From Pseudomonas laurylsulfativorans (GTDB taxonomy: Bacteria > Pseudomonadota > Gammaproteobacteria > Pseudomonadales > Pseudomonadaceae), in the NCBI RefSeq assembly GCF_002906155.1, contig NZ_MUJK01000012.1, positions 108,960-172,959 on the forward strand: 64,000 nt of DNA, written 5' to 3'. Position numbers and translations under genes: made by a program. Position 1 is the stretch's first letter. Each line of letters starts with the position of its first letter. Positions 57,223 through 64,000 of the stretch are shown here, piece after piece. The notes below the pieces were generated by a model that was not told the DNA's origin, made no database searches, and was given only the letters and a program-made list of their open reading frames with translations.

Positions 57223-58083
57223 TCAGGCTTTTGGTGAGCCCATGCCTTGACCCATCTGCACTGCCGTACCGGCAGTCATCTCTTCAGCCCACTTCACCTG
57301 ATCCGGCCCGAACAGCACGACAGCGGTCGAACCCAGCTTGAAGCGACCCAGTTCCGCACCTTTTTCCAGGTGGATCGGCGCACGTGCGGCTTCGTCGTAA
57401 CGGAAGGTTTTCAGCTCGCGCTTCGGCGGGGTCACCAGGCCGGCCCAGACAGTTTCAATCGAGGCCACGATCATCGCGCCCACCAGTACCACGGCCATCG
57501 GCCCGCGCTCGGTGTCGAAAATGCACGCCACGCGCTCGTTGCGGGCGAACAGTTCCGGAACGTTTTCAGCAGTGGTCTGGTTGACGGAGAACAGACGACC
57601 CGGAATGTAGACCATCTCGCGCAGGGTGCCGGCCAGTGGCATGTGCACGCGGTGGTAGTCCTTCGGCGACAGGTAGATGGTCGCGAAGTCGCCACCCATG
57701 AACGGCGCAGCGTTTGCCGCATCGCCGCCCAACAACTCCAGCACGCTGAAACTGTGCCCCTTGGCCTGGAACACGCGGCCGTGTTCGATCGGGCCGAGTT
57801 GGCTGATCGCGCCGTCGGCCGGGCTGAGGATCGCGCCCGGGGTCTCGTCCAGCGGACGGGCACCGTCTTTCAGCGCTCGGGTGAAGAACGCGTTGAAGTG
57901 CTCGTAGGCGGTCAGGTCTTCGACCAGCGCCTGGGACATGTCCACCTGATAACGCTTGGCGAACCAGGCGGTAAAGGCGTTCTTGAACCAGCGCACGCGG
58001 CATTCGGCGATGCAGCCGGCCAGTCGCGAGAGCAAATTGTGGGGCAGCAGGTACTGGCTGAGGATAAATAGACGCTTGTTCAT
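57223..58083 (-). CDS. psd: Phosphatidylserine decarboxylase
   Basis: The 286-aa proenzyme makes phosphatidylethanolamine at the inner membrane. It cleaves itself at the LGST motif, here GRFKLGSTAVV with Ser252 becoming the pyruvoyl group. LSPADGAI and YLSPKDYHRVHMP supply the catalytic Asp and His residues. It follows rhdA by 18 bp on the same strand, the order known from P. aeruginosa. Confidence 0.96.
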   Translation of the reverse strand: MNKRLFILSQYLLPHNLLSRLAGCIAECRVRWFKNAFTAWFAKRYQVDMSQALVEDLTAYEHFNAFFTRALKDGARPLDETPGAILSPADGAISQLGPIEHGRVFQAKGHSFSVLELLGGDAANAAPFMGGDFATIYLSPKDYHRVHMPLAGTLREMVYIPGRLFSVNQTTAENVPELFARNERVACIFDTERGPMAVVLVGAMIVASIETVWAGLVTPPKRELKTFRYDEAARAPIHLEKGAELGRFKLGSTAVVLFGPDQVKWAEEMTAGTAVQMGQGMGSPKA

Positions 58084-58101
58084 TAACTGTCCTTAAAAAC
58101 C

Positions 58102-58917
58102 TTAGATCTCTACGGGCGTGTCGGGATGGTTACCCCATTCGCCCCAGGAGCCGGCGTAGCCTTTGACCCGCGGATAACCGAGAGACTTGGCCACCAGATA
58201 GGTGAAGCCAGAACGATGGTGGGTCTGGCAGTGGGTAATTACTTCTTTGTCTTTGCTGATCCCGAGTTGTTCGAGGATCTGCGGCATGTCGGTGCGGATG
58301 CGCAGCTGGCGTGCCTGGTCCATGCCGGCGGTCCATTCGAAATTGACCGCGCCGGGGATGTGCCCGCCTTTTGCTGCCAGGACTTTCTCGCCGGAGTACT
58401 CCAGCGGTCCGCGTGCATCCCAGATCGCTAGGTCGGCGGCGCCGAGACGGCTTTGCAGGTATTCGCGGGTGGCGGTCGGTTCATCATGCAAGGTCAGTGA
58501 AACCGGGCCGCCCACGGATGGCGGGATCTGGATCGACATGGGCAAGCCTTCTGCCAGCCAGGCCGGCAGGCCGCCGTCGATATAGTGGTATTTGCTGTGG
58601 CCGATGACATCCAGAAGCCAGATGAAGCGTCCGGCCCAACCTCCGCCTTCGTCGTCATACACCACGTAGACCGCATCGGGGGTGTGTCCCAGCTCGCCAA
58701 ACAGCGTTTCGAGTGCTGCCTGCGGGGGCATCAGTCCCGGGGCGGGGGGCTGGCCGAGTTGCGTGCGCTTCGGATCGACAAAACGCGCGCCGGGAATGTG
58801 CCCTTCGGTGTAGCGGGCGGCGCTGGTCAAGTCCACCAGAATCAGTTCGCGGGCGTCGAGGCGAGGGAGCAAGTCGCTCGGCTCGATCACCAGCGGCAAG
58901 CCAGAGAAGTCAGACAT
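58102..58917 (-). CDS. rhdA: Thiosulfate sulfurtransferase (rhodanese)
   Basis: The 271-aa tandem-rhodanese protein starts at ATG 58917 (MSDFSGLPLVIEP). The active loop CQTHHRSG has Cys230 and matches the characterised Azotobacter vinelandii RhdA exactly in length and residue number. It transfers sulfane sulfur from thiosulfate to cyanide or other acceptors. The inactive N-terminal rhodanese domain has YTEGHIPGARF. It is probably co-transcribed with psd. Confidence 0.95.
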   Translation of the reverse strand: MSDFSGLPLVIEPSDLLPRLDARELILVDLTSAARYTEGHIPGARFVDPKRTQLGQPPAPGLMPPQAALETLFGELGHTPDAVYVVYDDEGGGWAGRFIWLLDVIGHSKYHYIDGGLPAWLAEGLPMSIQIPPSVGGPVSLTLHDEPTATREYLQSRLGAADLAIWDARGPLEYSGEKVLAAKGGHIPGAVNFEWTAGMDQARQLRIRTDMPQILEQLGISKDKEVITHCQTHHRSGFTYLVAKSLGYPRVKGYAGSWGEWGNHPDTPVEI

Positions 58918-58959
58918 GTGAGGTCTCCAGAGCACAAAAGAGGGCGATTGTAGCGCAGC

Positions 58960-60498
58960 TTATTGGCCTCGGTGGCTAAAGCTGTGCAGGGCTTTTTCGA
59001 TGCATTGCGCGGTTTTGCCGAAGGCCTGAACGGAAATTTCCGAAAACGGCCCGCCGCCCTGATCCGCCACGACGATCATGATCACCCGGCCGTTGTTGAT
59101 CAGCGAGCGCAGCAGCAAGTGTTCGCCGCTGAACTGCGAGCGCAGGCTGTTGGGCAGCAGGGCCGAGAATTGCGCGTTGTTGGCAGGCGTCAGGCGCACC
59201 TGAGCCTGTTGCGCGAGTAGCCGTTGCAACACGTTGCTCTGGCTGACCACGAAGTTTAGCCCGGCCGCTTCCTTCGACAATCCGGCCGTCTGGTGCACGC
59301 GCAGGTTGGCGTGGGTGCGGTCGGCCATCAGGATCATCACGCGACGCATGCCGCAGGCCACGAGGGCGTCACGGGCAGCGATGGTCAAGTGCATGGCGTT
59401 GGTGAAACGGCTCGGCTCGACCAGCAGCTCGGCACATTGCTTGCGCCATTTCGCCAGATCTTCGGCGGTCGGTGCCGCGGCGGGCAGCAGTCCGGCGTGG
59501 ATACGGTTCGTACCCCACGGCCAGATCAGCGATTCGGCCGGGTGCCAGAGGTCGGGCATGGCGTGATGGCGCGCGCTGTTGGCGGCTTGCTGGTGCAGTT
59601 GTTGTTGCACGTCGTCCATCGGCATTTGCAGGTAAAGGCTGGTCAGGTACTGCCAGCGTTCACTGTGCGGACTGTCCCAGGCGTGTTGTGCCGACAGCGC
59701 CAGACCGTTGGCCAGCAGCACCGTATTGGCCGGTTGATTGAGCCAGCGGCGCAGGGTCGGATCGTCATCGAGGCGGTTCTGCTGGCGCAGCGGGTGCTCA
59801 CTATCACGGGCGATGCGCAGGACTTTCACCAGCTCACGCTGCTCGGTGAGCAACAGGCGATAACCCTGCTGCACCCAGATCGGCAAGCGCCAGATCTCCA
59901 CCAGCGCCTGGCCGATGTCCAGCAGGCGTACGCCAAACAATTGCTTTTCGACTTTACGTGCCGACTCACCTTTATGGATGACCCGCAGCTCCCACTCTTC
60001 GAGCAATTTTGGATGGGTCAGCGCCAAAGGCCACAAGGGCGAAAGAAACAGCAGGCTGCCCCAATGGATGTCCTGCCACAGGCGCGCCAGGCGACTGGCA
60101 AAAAAACCATTGGCCTGTTGCGTGGCGTGCTGGCTGATCATTTGCAGCTGACGCAGGGCTTTGGGTATTTCGGACTGGGGTTCGGCGGGCAGGCGCGCGA
60201 GCAATTCTTCTGTGCGCTTGAGGCCGAGGCGATTGATCGCGATCTCGAGGTTTTCCGCGGGCTCGGTCATGCCGCCATGGGTGTGCCGGTTGGCTTCGCG
60301 AATCACGCTCAAGGCCAGGGCGGGGCTGCCTTGCATGAGGTCGGCGATATCGCGCAGCGAGCTGCGATTGTTGCGGATGGCCTTGCAGACACGGTCATGG
60401 CTGGCTAACGGAACGGGAAGGCGTACGCCATCGAGCAGCTTGACCCAGCCTTCGAGCGTCGTCGGTTTTGGTGTTGGAGCGTTCGTTTCGTTAACCAT
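58960..60498 (-). CDS. HDOD-domain protein with C-terminal GAF-like region
   Basis: The 512-aa cytoplasmic protein has an N-terminal HDOD domain (about 25-260): VRLPVPLASHDRVCKAI, LADLMQGSPALALSVIREAN, then INRLGLKRTEELLA. The C-terminal 200 residues resemble a GAF-type fold (MHLTIAARDALVACGMRRVMILM). HDOD proteins lack catalytic HD residues and act in signalling. It is divergent from motA with a 167-bp gap. PA4955 may be the counterpart. A motility link is only contextual. Confidence 0.8.
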   Translation of the reverse strand: MVNETNAPTPKPTTLEGWVKLLDGVRLPVPLASHDRVCKAIRNNRSSLRDIADLMQGSPALALSVIREANRHTHGGMTEPAENLEIAINRLGLKRTEELLARLPAEPQSEIPKALRQLQMISQHATQQANGFFASRLARLWQDIHWGSLLFLSPLWPLALTHPKLLEEWELRVIHKGESARKVEKQLFGVRLLDIGQALVEIWRLPIWVQQGYRLLLTEQRELVKVLRIARDSEHPLRQQNRLDDDPTLRRWLNQPANTVLLANGLALSAQHAWDSPHSERWQYLTSLYLQMPMDDVQQQLHQQAANSARHHAMPDLWHPAESLIWPWGTNRIHAGLLPAAAPTAEDLAKWRKQCAELLVEPSRFTNAMHLTIAARDALVACGMRRVMILMADRTHANLRVHQTAGLSKEAAGLNFVVSQSNVLQRLLAQQAQVRLTPANNAQFSALLPNSLRSQFSGEHLLLRSLINNGRVIMIVVADQGGGPFSEISVQAFGKTAQCIEKALHSFSHRGQ

Positions 60499-60569
60499 GG
60501 TGGGAGGCGATCATTGTCAACATTACCTGTGCCCGTATTGGGTCAAATTAGCTTTTCGCCTGAACTGGC

Positions 60570-60596
60570 TATAGTCTGGCGCAGTTTTGCCGATAA
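60570..60596 (+). promoter_or_regulatory. FliA (sigma-28) promoter of motAB
   Basis: TATAGTCT (60570-60577) and GCCGATAA (60589-60596) are separated by exactly 11 bp. The consensus is TAAAGTTT-N11-GCCGATAA, so the -10 is perfect and the -35 has 6 of 8 matches. The predicted leader of motA is about 60 nt. Confidence 0.85.
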
Positions 60597-60665
60597 GTAG
60601 AAGAAGAGATTTTTTAACTTCCGAATATGACCTTGAACCCGACTCAGTAAGTGTTCTCCTAACCT

Positions 60666-61517
60666 ATGGCTAAAATTATCGGCATCATCGTCGTATTCGC
60701 GAGCGTGCTCGGCGGATACGTGCTTTCTCACGGCAAGATTGCCGCCCTGATCCAGCCTTTCGAGGTCATGATTATCGGCGGTGCTGCCCTCGGCGCATTC
60801 TTGCAGGCCAACCCCGGCTACATGACGATGCACGTGCTCAAGAAGTCCCTGAGCATGTTCAGTTCGCGTTTCAACCACGGCTTCTACCTTGAAGTGCTGG
60901 GCCTGATCTACGAGATTCTCAACAAGAGCCGCCGCGAAGGCATGATGGCCATCGAAGGCGACATTGAAGATGCCGCCGCGAGCCCGATCTTCGCCAAGTA
61001 CCCGACGGTCCTCAAGGACGAGCGCATGACCGCGTTCATCTGCGATTACCTGCGCATCATGTCTTCCGGCAATATGGCCCCGCACGAGCTGGAAGGCCTG
61101 TTCGACATGGAATTGTTCAGCCTCAAGGAAGACCTGGAGCATCCGTCACACGCGGTGAACGGCATCGCCGACGCCATGCCCGGTTTCGGTATCGTCGCGG
61201 CGGTACTGGGTATCGTGGTGACCATGGCTTCGCTGGGTGAGGGCGACCAGAAGTCCATCGGCCTGCACGTGGGTGCGGCGCTGGTCGGTACCTTCTTCGG
61301 TATTCTCGCCGCCTACGGCTTCTTTGGCCCGCTGGCCCATTCCCTGGCCCACGATGCCAAGGAAGAGCTGAACGTCTACGAAGCCATCAAGGCCTCCCTG
61401 GTGGCTTCGGCTTCCGGCATGCCGCCATCGCTGGCTGTGGAGTTCGGGCGCAAGGTGCTGTACCCGGCGCACCGTCCAAGCTTCTCTGAGCTGGAACAAG
61501 CGGTTCGCGGTCGTTAA
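60666..61517 (+). CDS. motA: Flagellar motor stator protein MotA
   Basis: The 283-aa protein has four transmembrane helices; with MotB it forms the proton-driven stator. The N-terminus is MAKIIGIIVVFASVLGGYVLSHG. Helices 3-4 include ADAMPGFGIVAAVLGIVVTM and GTFFGILAAYGFFGPLA. The length matches E. coli-type MotA rather than the shorter MotC group. The ribosome site is weak. motB follows 3 bp after the stop. Confidence 0.96.
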   Translation: MAKIIGIIVVFASVLGGYVLSHGKIAALIQPFEVMIIGGAALGAFLQANPGYMTMHVLKKSLSMFSSRFNHGFYLEVLGLIYEILNKSRREGMMAIEGDIEDAAASPIFAKYPTVLKDERMTAFICDYLRIMSSGNMAPHELEGLFDMELFSLKEDLEHPSHAVNGIADAMPGFGIVAAVLGIVVTMASLGEGDQKSIGLHVGAALVGTFFGILAAYGFFGPLAHSLAHDAKEELNVYEAIKASLVASASGMPPSLAVEFGRKVLYPAHRPSFSELEQAVRGR

Positions 61518-61520
61518 GTT

Positions 61521-62570
61521 ATGGAAAATAACCAGCCGATAATCATCAAGCGCGTCAAGCGCTACGCCGGCGGGCATCACGGGGGCGCATGGAAAATCGC
61601 CTTCGCCGACTTCGCCACGGCGATGATGGCGTTCTTCCTGGTGTTGTGGCTGCTGTCCACCGCCACGCCGGAACAGAAGATCGCCATCGCCGGTTACTTC
61701 AAGGACCCGATCGGCTTTTCCGAAAGCGGCACGCCGTACATCATCGATCTGGGCGGTACGCCGACCATGGCGCCGGAAAACACCCTCAACCCCGAGGTCA
61801 AGTTCCAGCCGCAGCCGGACAAGGTTACCGTCGATACCGATCAGGTCGAAGGCATGGCCGAGCAGGTCGAAAAGGAACGCCTCGAACTGTTGCTGCAAGA
61901 ACTGCAGAGCAAGGTTGACGAGAACCCGCAACTGCAGAAATTCAAGGACCAGATCCTGTTCGAAATCACCCCGGATGGCCTGCGTATCCAGATCATGGAT
62001 GCGGAAAACCGCCCGATGTTCGACTCGGGTTCGGCCCGTCTGAAACCGTATTTCGAAGACATCCTGCTGGCCATGGCCGACACCATCAAGGCGGTGCCGA
62101 ACAAGATCAGCATCAGCGGCCACACCGATGCCAAGCCGTACACCGGCACCGGTGATTTCGGTAACTGGGAACTTTCGGCCAACCGTGCCAACGCCGCGCG
62201 TCGTGCGCTGGTGGCGGGCAGCTATCCGGATGCGCAGGTGGCACGCGTGGTCGGTTATGCCTCGTCGGCCCTGTTCGATCGCGAGCATCCGTTCAATCCG
62301 GTGAACCGTCGTATCGACATCGTCGTACTGACCAAGAAAGCACAGCGTGCAATCGAAGGTTCGCAAGGCGCGGAGCCTGCTCCTGATGCGCCGCAAGGTT
62401 CGGCTGCTCCGGGAGCCGCACCGGCTGCTACACCGATCGACCCGAACGCGTTGCCGGCGGACAAGGAACCGCTGCCGGCCCACGAGCTTCGTGAACGTCT
62501 GAACCTGTTCGACGACCCGGCACCGAAACCAGGTGAGCCAGCCAAACCGGGTGAACCGCCCAAGCCGTGA
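61521..62570 (+). CDS. motB: Flagellar motor stator protein MotB
   Basis: The 349-aa protein has one transmembrane helix (about 27-48) with the proton-carrying Asp30 in AFADFATAMM. The plug and linker region follow, then an OmpA-like peptidoglycan-binding domain (about 150-275) with ISGHTDAKPY, WELSANRANAARR and NRRIDIVVL. The C-terminal 60 residues are a Pro/Ala-rich tail. A strong terminator follows directly. Confidence 0.96.
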   Translation: MENNQPIIIKRVKRYAGGHHGGAWKIAFADFATAMMAFFLVLWLLSTATPEQKIAIAGYFKDPIGFSESGTPYIIDLGGTPTMAPENTLNPEVKFQPQPDKVTVDTDQVEGMAEQVEKERLELLLQELQSKVDENPQLQKFKDQILFEITPDGLRIQIMDAENRPMFDSGSARLKPYFEDILLAMADTIKAVPNKISISGHTDAKPYTGTGDFGNWELSANRANAARRALVAGSYPDAQVARVVGYASSALFDREHPFNPVNRRIDIVVLTKKAQRAIEGSQGAEPAPDAPQGSAAPGAAPAATPIDPNALPADKEPLPAHELRERLNLFDDPAPKPGEPAKPGEPPKP

Positions 62571-62574
62571 CCGA

Positions 62575-62605
62575 CAAAAAGCCGACAGCGATGTCGGCTT
62601 TTTTG
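62575..62605 (+). terminator. Rho-independent terminator after motB
   Basis: AAGCCGACA (62579-62587) pairs with TGTCGGCTT (62592-62600) with a 4-nt loop and T-run to 62604. Confidence 0.92.
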
Positions 62606-62642
62606 TGCGGCTTTCACTGGTTTGGGTATGTCTCCTAATGAA

Positions 62643-62655
62643 ATGGCTACCCCCC
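62643..62655 (+). repeat. IS left sub-terminal inverted repeat
   Basis: ATGGCTACCCCCC pairs with the right repeat at 11 of 13 positions. Confidence 0.75.
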
Positions 62656-62714
62656 CGCTGCCCCCTGTGATCGCCCACTAAGCTTTCACAGAGGGCTCAT
62701 CGGAGATCATTGCC

Positions 62715-63743
62715 ATGAACAACGTAGCTATTGCCGCCATCGACCTCGGAAAACATTCCTTTCATCTTCATGCTCAAGATGATCGCGGCCACGAGGTTCA
62801 CCGCAGAAAGTTTACGCGCGCAGCACTCACCCAATATCTGGCGAAACTGGAACCCTGCACCGTCGTGATGGAAGCCTGTGGCGGCGCCCATTTCATGGCG
62901 CAGGAAGTCGCCAAGCTGGGGCATACGCCCAAGCTTATTGCGCCACATCTGGTACGCCCTTACGTGAAGAGCAACAAAAACGACTTCGCTGATGCCGAAG
63001 CGATCTGCGAGGCGGCGACCCGGCCCACAATGCGCTTCGTGCACCCCAAAACCCAGGCTCAGCAGGCGCTGGCGATGCTCAATTCGGTTCGTGAGTCGTT
63101 CATCAAAGACCGTACCGCCACCGTCAATCGGATTCACGCAGCCCTGCTGGAGGTGGGTATCAGCCTGGCTCCCGGCTTCAAATCCATCAAAGAGCTTCCA
63201 GCATTGCTTGAGATGAGTTCATTTTCCGGCTCCATCAAAAAAATTCTGATGGGGTTGCATGAGCACTTCAACTATCTGGATGGGAAGGTCAAAGCGCTGG
63301 ACAAGGAGGTGGAATGCCAAGCAGCTGAAGATGATCTGGCGGCTCGTTTGATGACCATGCCGTGTGTCGGCCCGATCACCTCCAGCGCCTTGGCTGCCGA
63401 GTTGGGCGATGGCAAACAGTTCAAATGCGGCCGAGGCTATGCGGCGTCGATCGGGCTGGTACCCAAACAGCACGGTACGGGCGACAAAACCGTGTTGCTC
63501 GGCATCAGTAAACGCGGCGATCGAAATCAGAGGCGCCTGCTCATCCAGTGCGCCCGTGTGTACTTGATACAACTGGAACGACAGAAAGGCGCCTTGGCGG
63601 ACTGGGTCCGCCAACTATTAGCTTCCCGCCATCACTCCAATCTCGTGGTCTGCGCACTGGCCAACAAGCTGGCAAGAATCGCCTGGGCGATAGCCGCACA
63701 CCACACTGAATTCGATGCGGGGCCAGCCGCGATGAACGCCTGA
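62715..63743 (+). CDS. IS110/IS1111-family transposase (DEDD recombinase)
   Basis: The 342-aa recombinase has an N-terminal RuvC-like DEDD domain: AIDLGKHSFH (first Asp), VVMEACGGAHFMA (Glu) and KNDFADAEAICEA (paired acidic residues). A coiled linker (about 160-215) leads to the C-terminal Transposase_20 domain with MPCVGPITSSALAAELGDG and LLGISKRGDRNQRRLL. In many relatives a Ser follows GLVP in a QHSTGGK or QYSSGGK box; here the box is QHGTGDK, with Gly in that place, though a Ser remains in AASIGLVP. Which Ser is catalytic in this group needs an alignment. The frame is complete. Confidence 0.95.
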   Translation: MNNVAIAAIDLGKHSFHLHAQDDRGHEVHRRKFTRAALTQYLAKLEPCTVVMEACGGAHFMAQEVAKLGHTPKLIAPHLVRPYVKSNKNDFADAEAICEAATRPTMRFVHPKTQAQQALAMLNSVRESFIKDRTATVNRIHAALLEVGISLAPGFKSIKELPALLEMSSFSGSIKKILMGLHEHFNYLDGKVKALDKEVECQAAEDDLAARLMTMPCVGPITSSALAAELGDGKQFKCGRGYAASIGLVPKQHGTGDKTVLLGISKRGDRNQRRLLIQCARVYLIQLERQKGALADWVRQLLASRHHSNLVVCALANKLARIAWAIAAHHTEFDAGPAAMNA

Positions 63744-63794
63744 CCCCGCTGTCACCCGAGCACCACCCACCTGGTTTTGCGATGCTGGATAACT

Positions 63795-63935
63795 GATGAC
63801 GTGAACGGCCAACCGGCCTGACGACAACCCTGGGCTCCTACACGGCTGTAAGGCCGTTCAACTAATTAGGGTCGTTGGGCATCGATTCTCATCGAGGCGC
63901 GGGGCGACACCCCCACTCAGACGCCGGATAGATGA
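63795..63935 (+). ncRNA. Candidate bridge/seekRNA of the IS1111 element
   Basis: The 3' non-coding end of the element is rich in inverted repeats. TGAACGGCC (63802-63810) pairs with GGCCGTTCA (63852-63860). TCGAT/ATCGA makes a tetraloop hairpin at 63882-63895. GGCG..GGGG pairs with CCCC..CGCC at 63896-63925. The large loop of the first stem contains GGCTCCTACA (63833-63842), exactly complementary to the ten bases immediately right of the element. Published work on IS110-family elements shows such loops guide target choice. Exact ends and transcription are not known. Confidence 0.5.
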
Positions 63936-63974
63936 AAGCAAGCCAAACACGCATCAAATACAGTATTGCAGAAA

Positions 63975-63987
63975 AGGGGGTAACCAT
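63975..63987 (-). repeat. IS right sub-terminal inverted repeat
   Basis: Read on the minus strand this is ATGGTTACCCCCT, the partner of the left repeat. Confidence 0.75.
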
Positions 63988-63990
63988 AGA

Positions 63991-64000
63991 TGTAGGAGCC
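63991..64000 (+). repeat. Start of a REP sequence, cut by the window edge
   Basis: TGTAGGAGCC is the opening of the TGTAGGAGC-type REP seen at 35618 and 54130. It directly abuts the inferred right end of the IS. Confidence 0.6.

Larger units (their letters stand above)
62636..63990 (+). mobile_element. IS110-family element, IS1111 group
   Basis: About 1.36 kb containing one transposase gene. Sub-terminal inverted repeats (62643-62655 and 63975-63987) match at 11 of 13 positions. The outer limits are inferred from the usual IS1111 layout, with seven bases outside the left repeat and three outside the right. No target duplication is expected or visible. The right neighbour is the start of a REP sequence (63991-64000). 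The 5' non-coding end is short (about 80 bp) and the 3' end long (about 247 bp), as in IS1111 relatives that encode their guide RNA downstream of the transposase. Confidence 0.85.

Overview
The window is high-GC chromosomal DNA from a fluorescent Pseudomonas (P. fluorescens group). Gene order follows the P. aeruginosa blocks dipA-aceF-aceE-glnE, waaF-waaC-waaG-waaP...msbA-hldE, waaA, tolC/thiC, nudF-cpdA-yqiA-parE-parC and serB-psd-rhdA-motAB. Intergenic regions carry paired REP/REPIN repeats typical of this group. I see no rRNA, tRNA, CRISPR array or prophage. Gene assignments rest on recognised motifs and neighbourhood, since no database search was possible.

Layout. 1-8.3 kb, minus strand: the 5' part of a dipA-like c-di-GMP gene, a PhoD-type phosphatase and aceEF (pyruvate dehydrogenase E1 and E2). 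Two identical palindromes lie upstream of aceE. 8.7-11.6 kb: glnE. 11.9-26.8 kb, plus strand: a long LPS-core operon of heptosyl- and glucosyltransferases, several WaaP-like kinases including a tandem one, a carbamoyltransferase, further glycosyltransferases, a Mig-14-like gene and a PIG-L deacetylase. Most of its genes overlap by a few bases. It meets, convergently, an O-antigen ligase fused to a kinase-like domain. msbA and hldE follow. 32.6-38.3 kb: an unknown protein with a Nudix-like motif, an aldo/keto reductase, an FAD oxidoreductase, an SMR transporter, a LysR regulator and waaA. 38.4-43.7 kb: a TolC-type channel, then a TPP riboswitch, thiC and the pyrimidine transporter cytX. 43.6-53.1 kb: a lipoprotein, nudF, a DUF1249 gene, cpdA, yqiA, parE, two envelope or periplasmic genes and parC. 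53.2-62.6 kb: a PqiC-type lipoprotein, an AhpA/YtjB-like membrane protein, serB, psd, rhdA, an HDOD protein and motAB behind a near-consensus FliA promoter.

The right edge (about 62.64-63.99 kb) is an IS110-family element of the IS1111 group. It has sub-terminal inverted repeats and a structured 3' non-coding end. That end contains a 10-nt segment exactly complementary to the DNA immediately to the right of the element, which is the start of a REP sequence. This is what a bridge/seekRNA guide for REP-directed insertion would look like, and it is the most interesting signal in the window.
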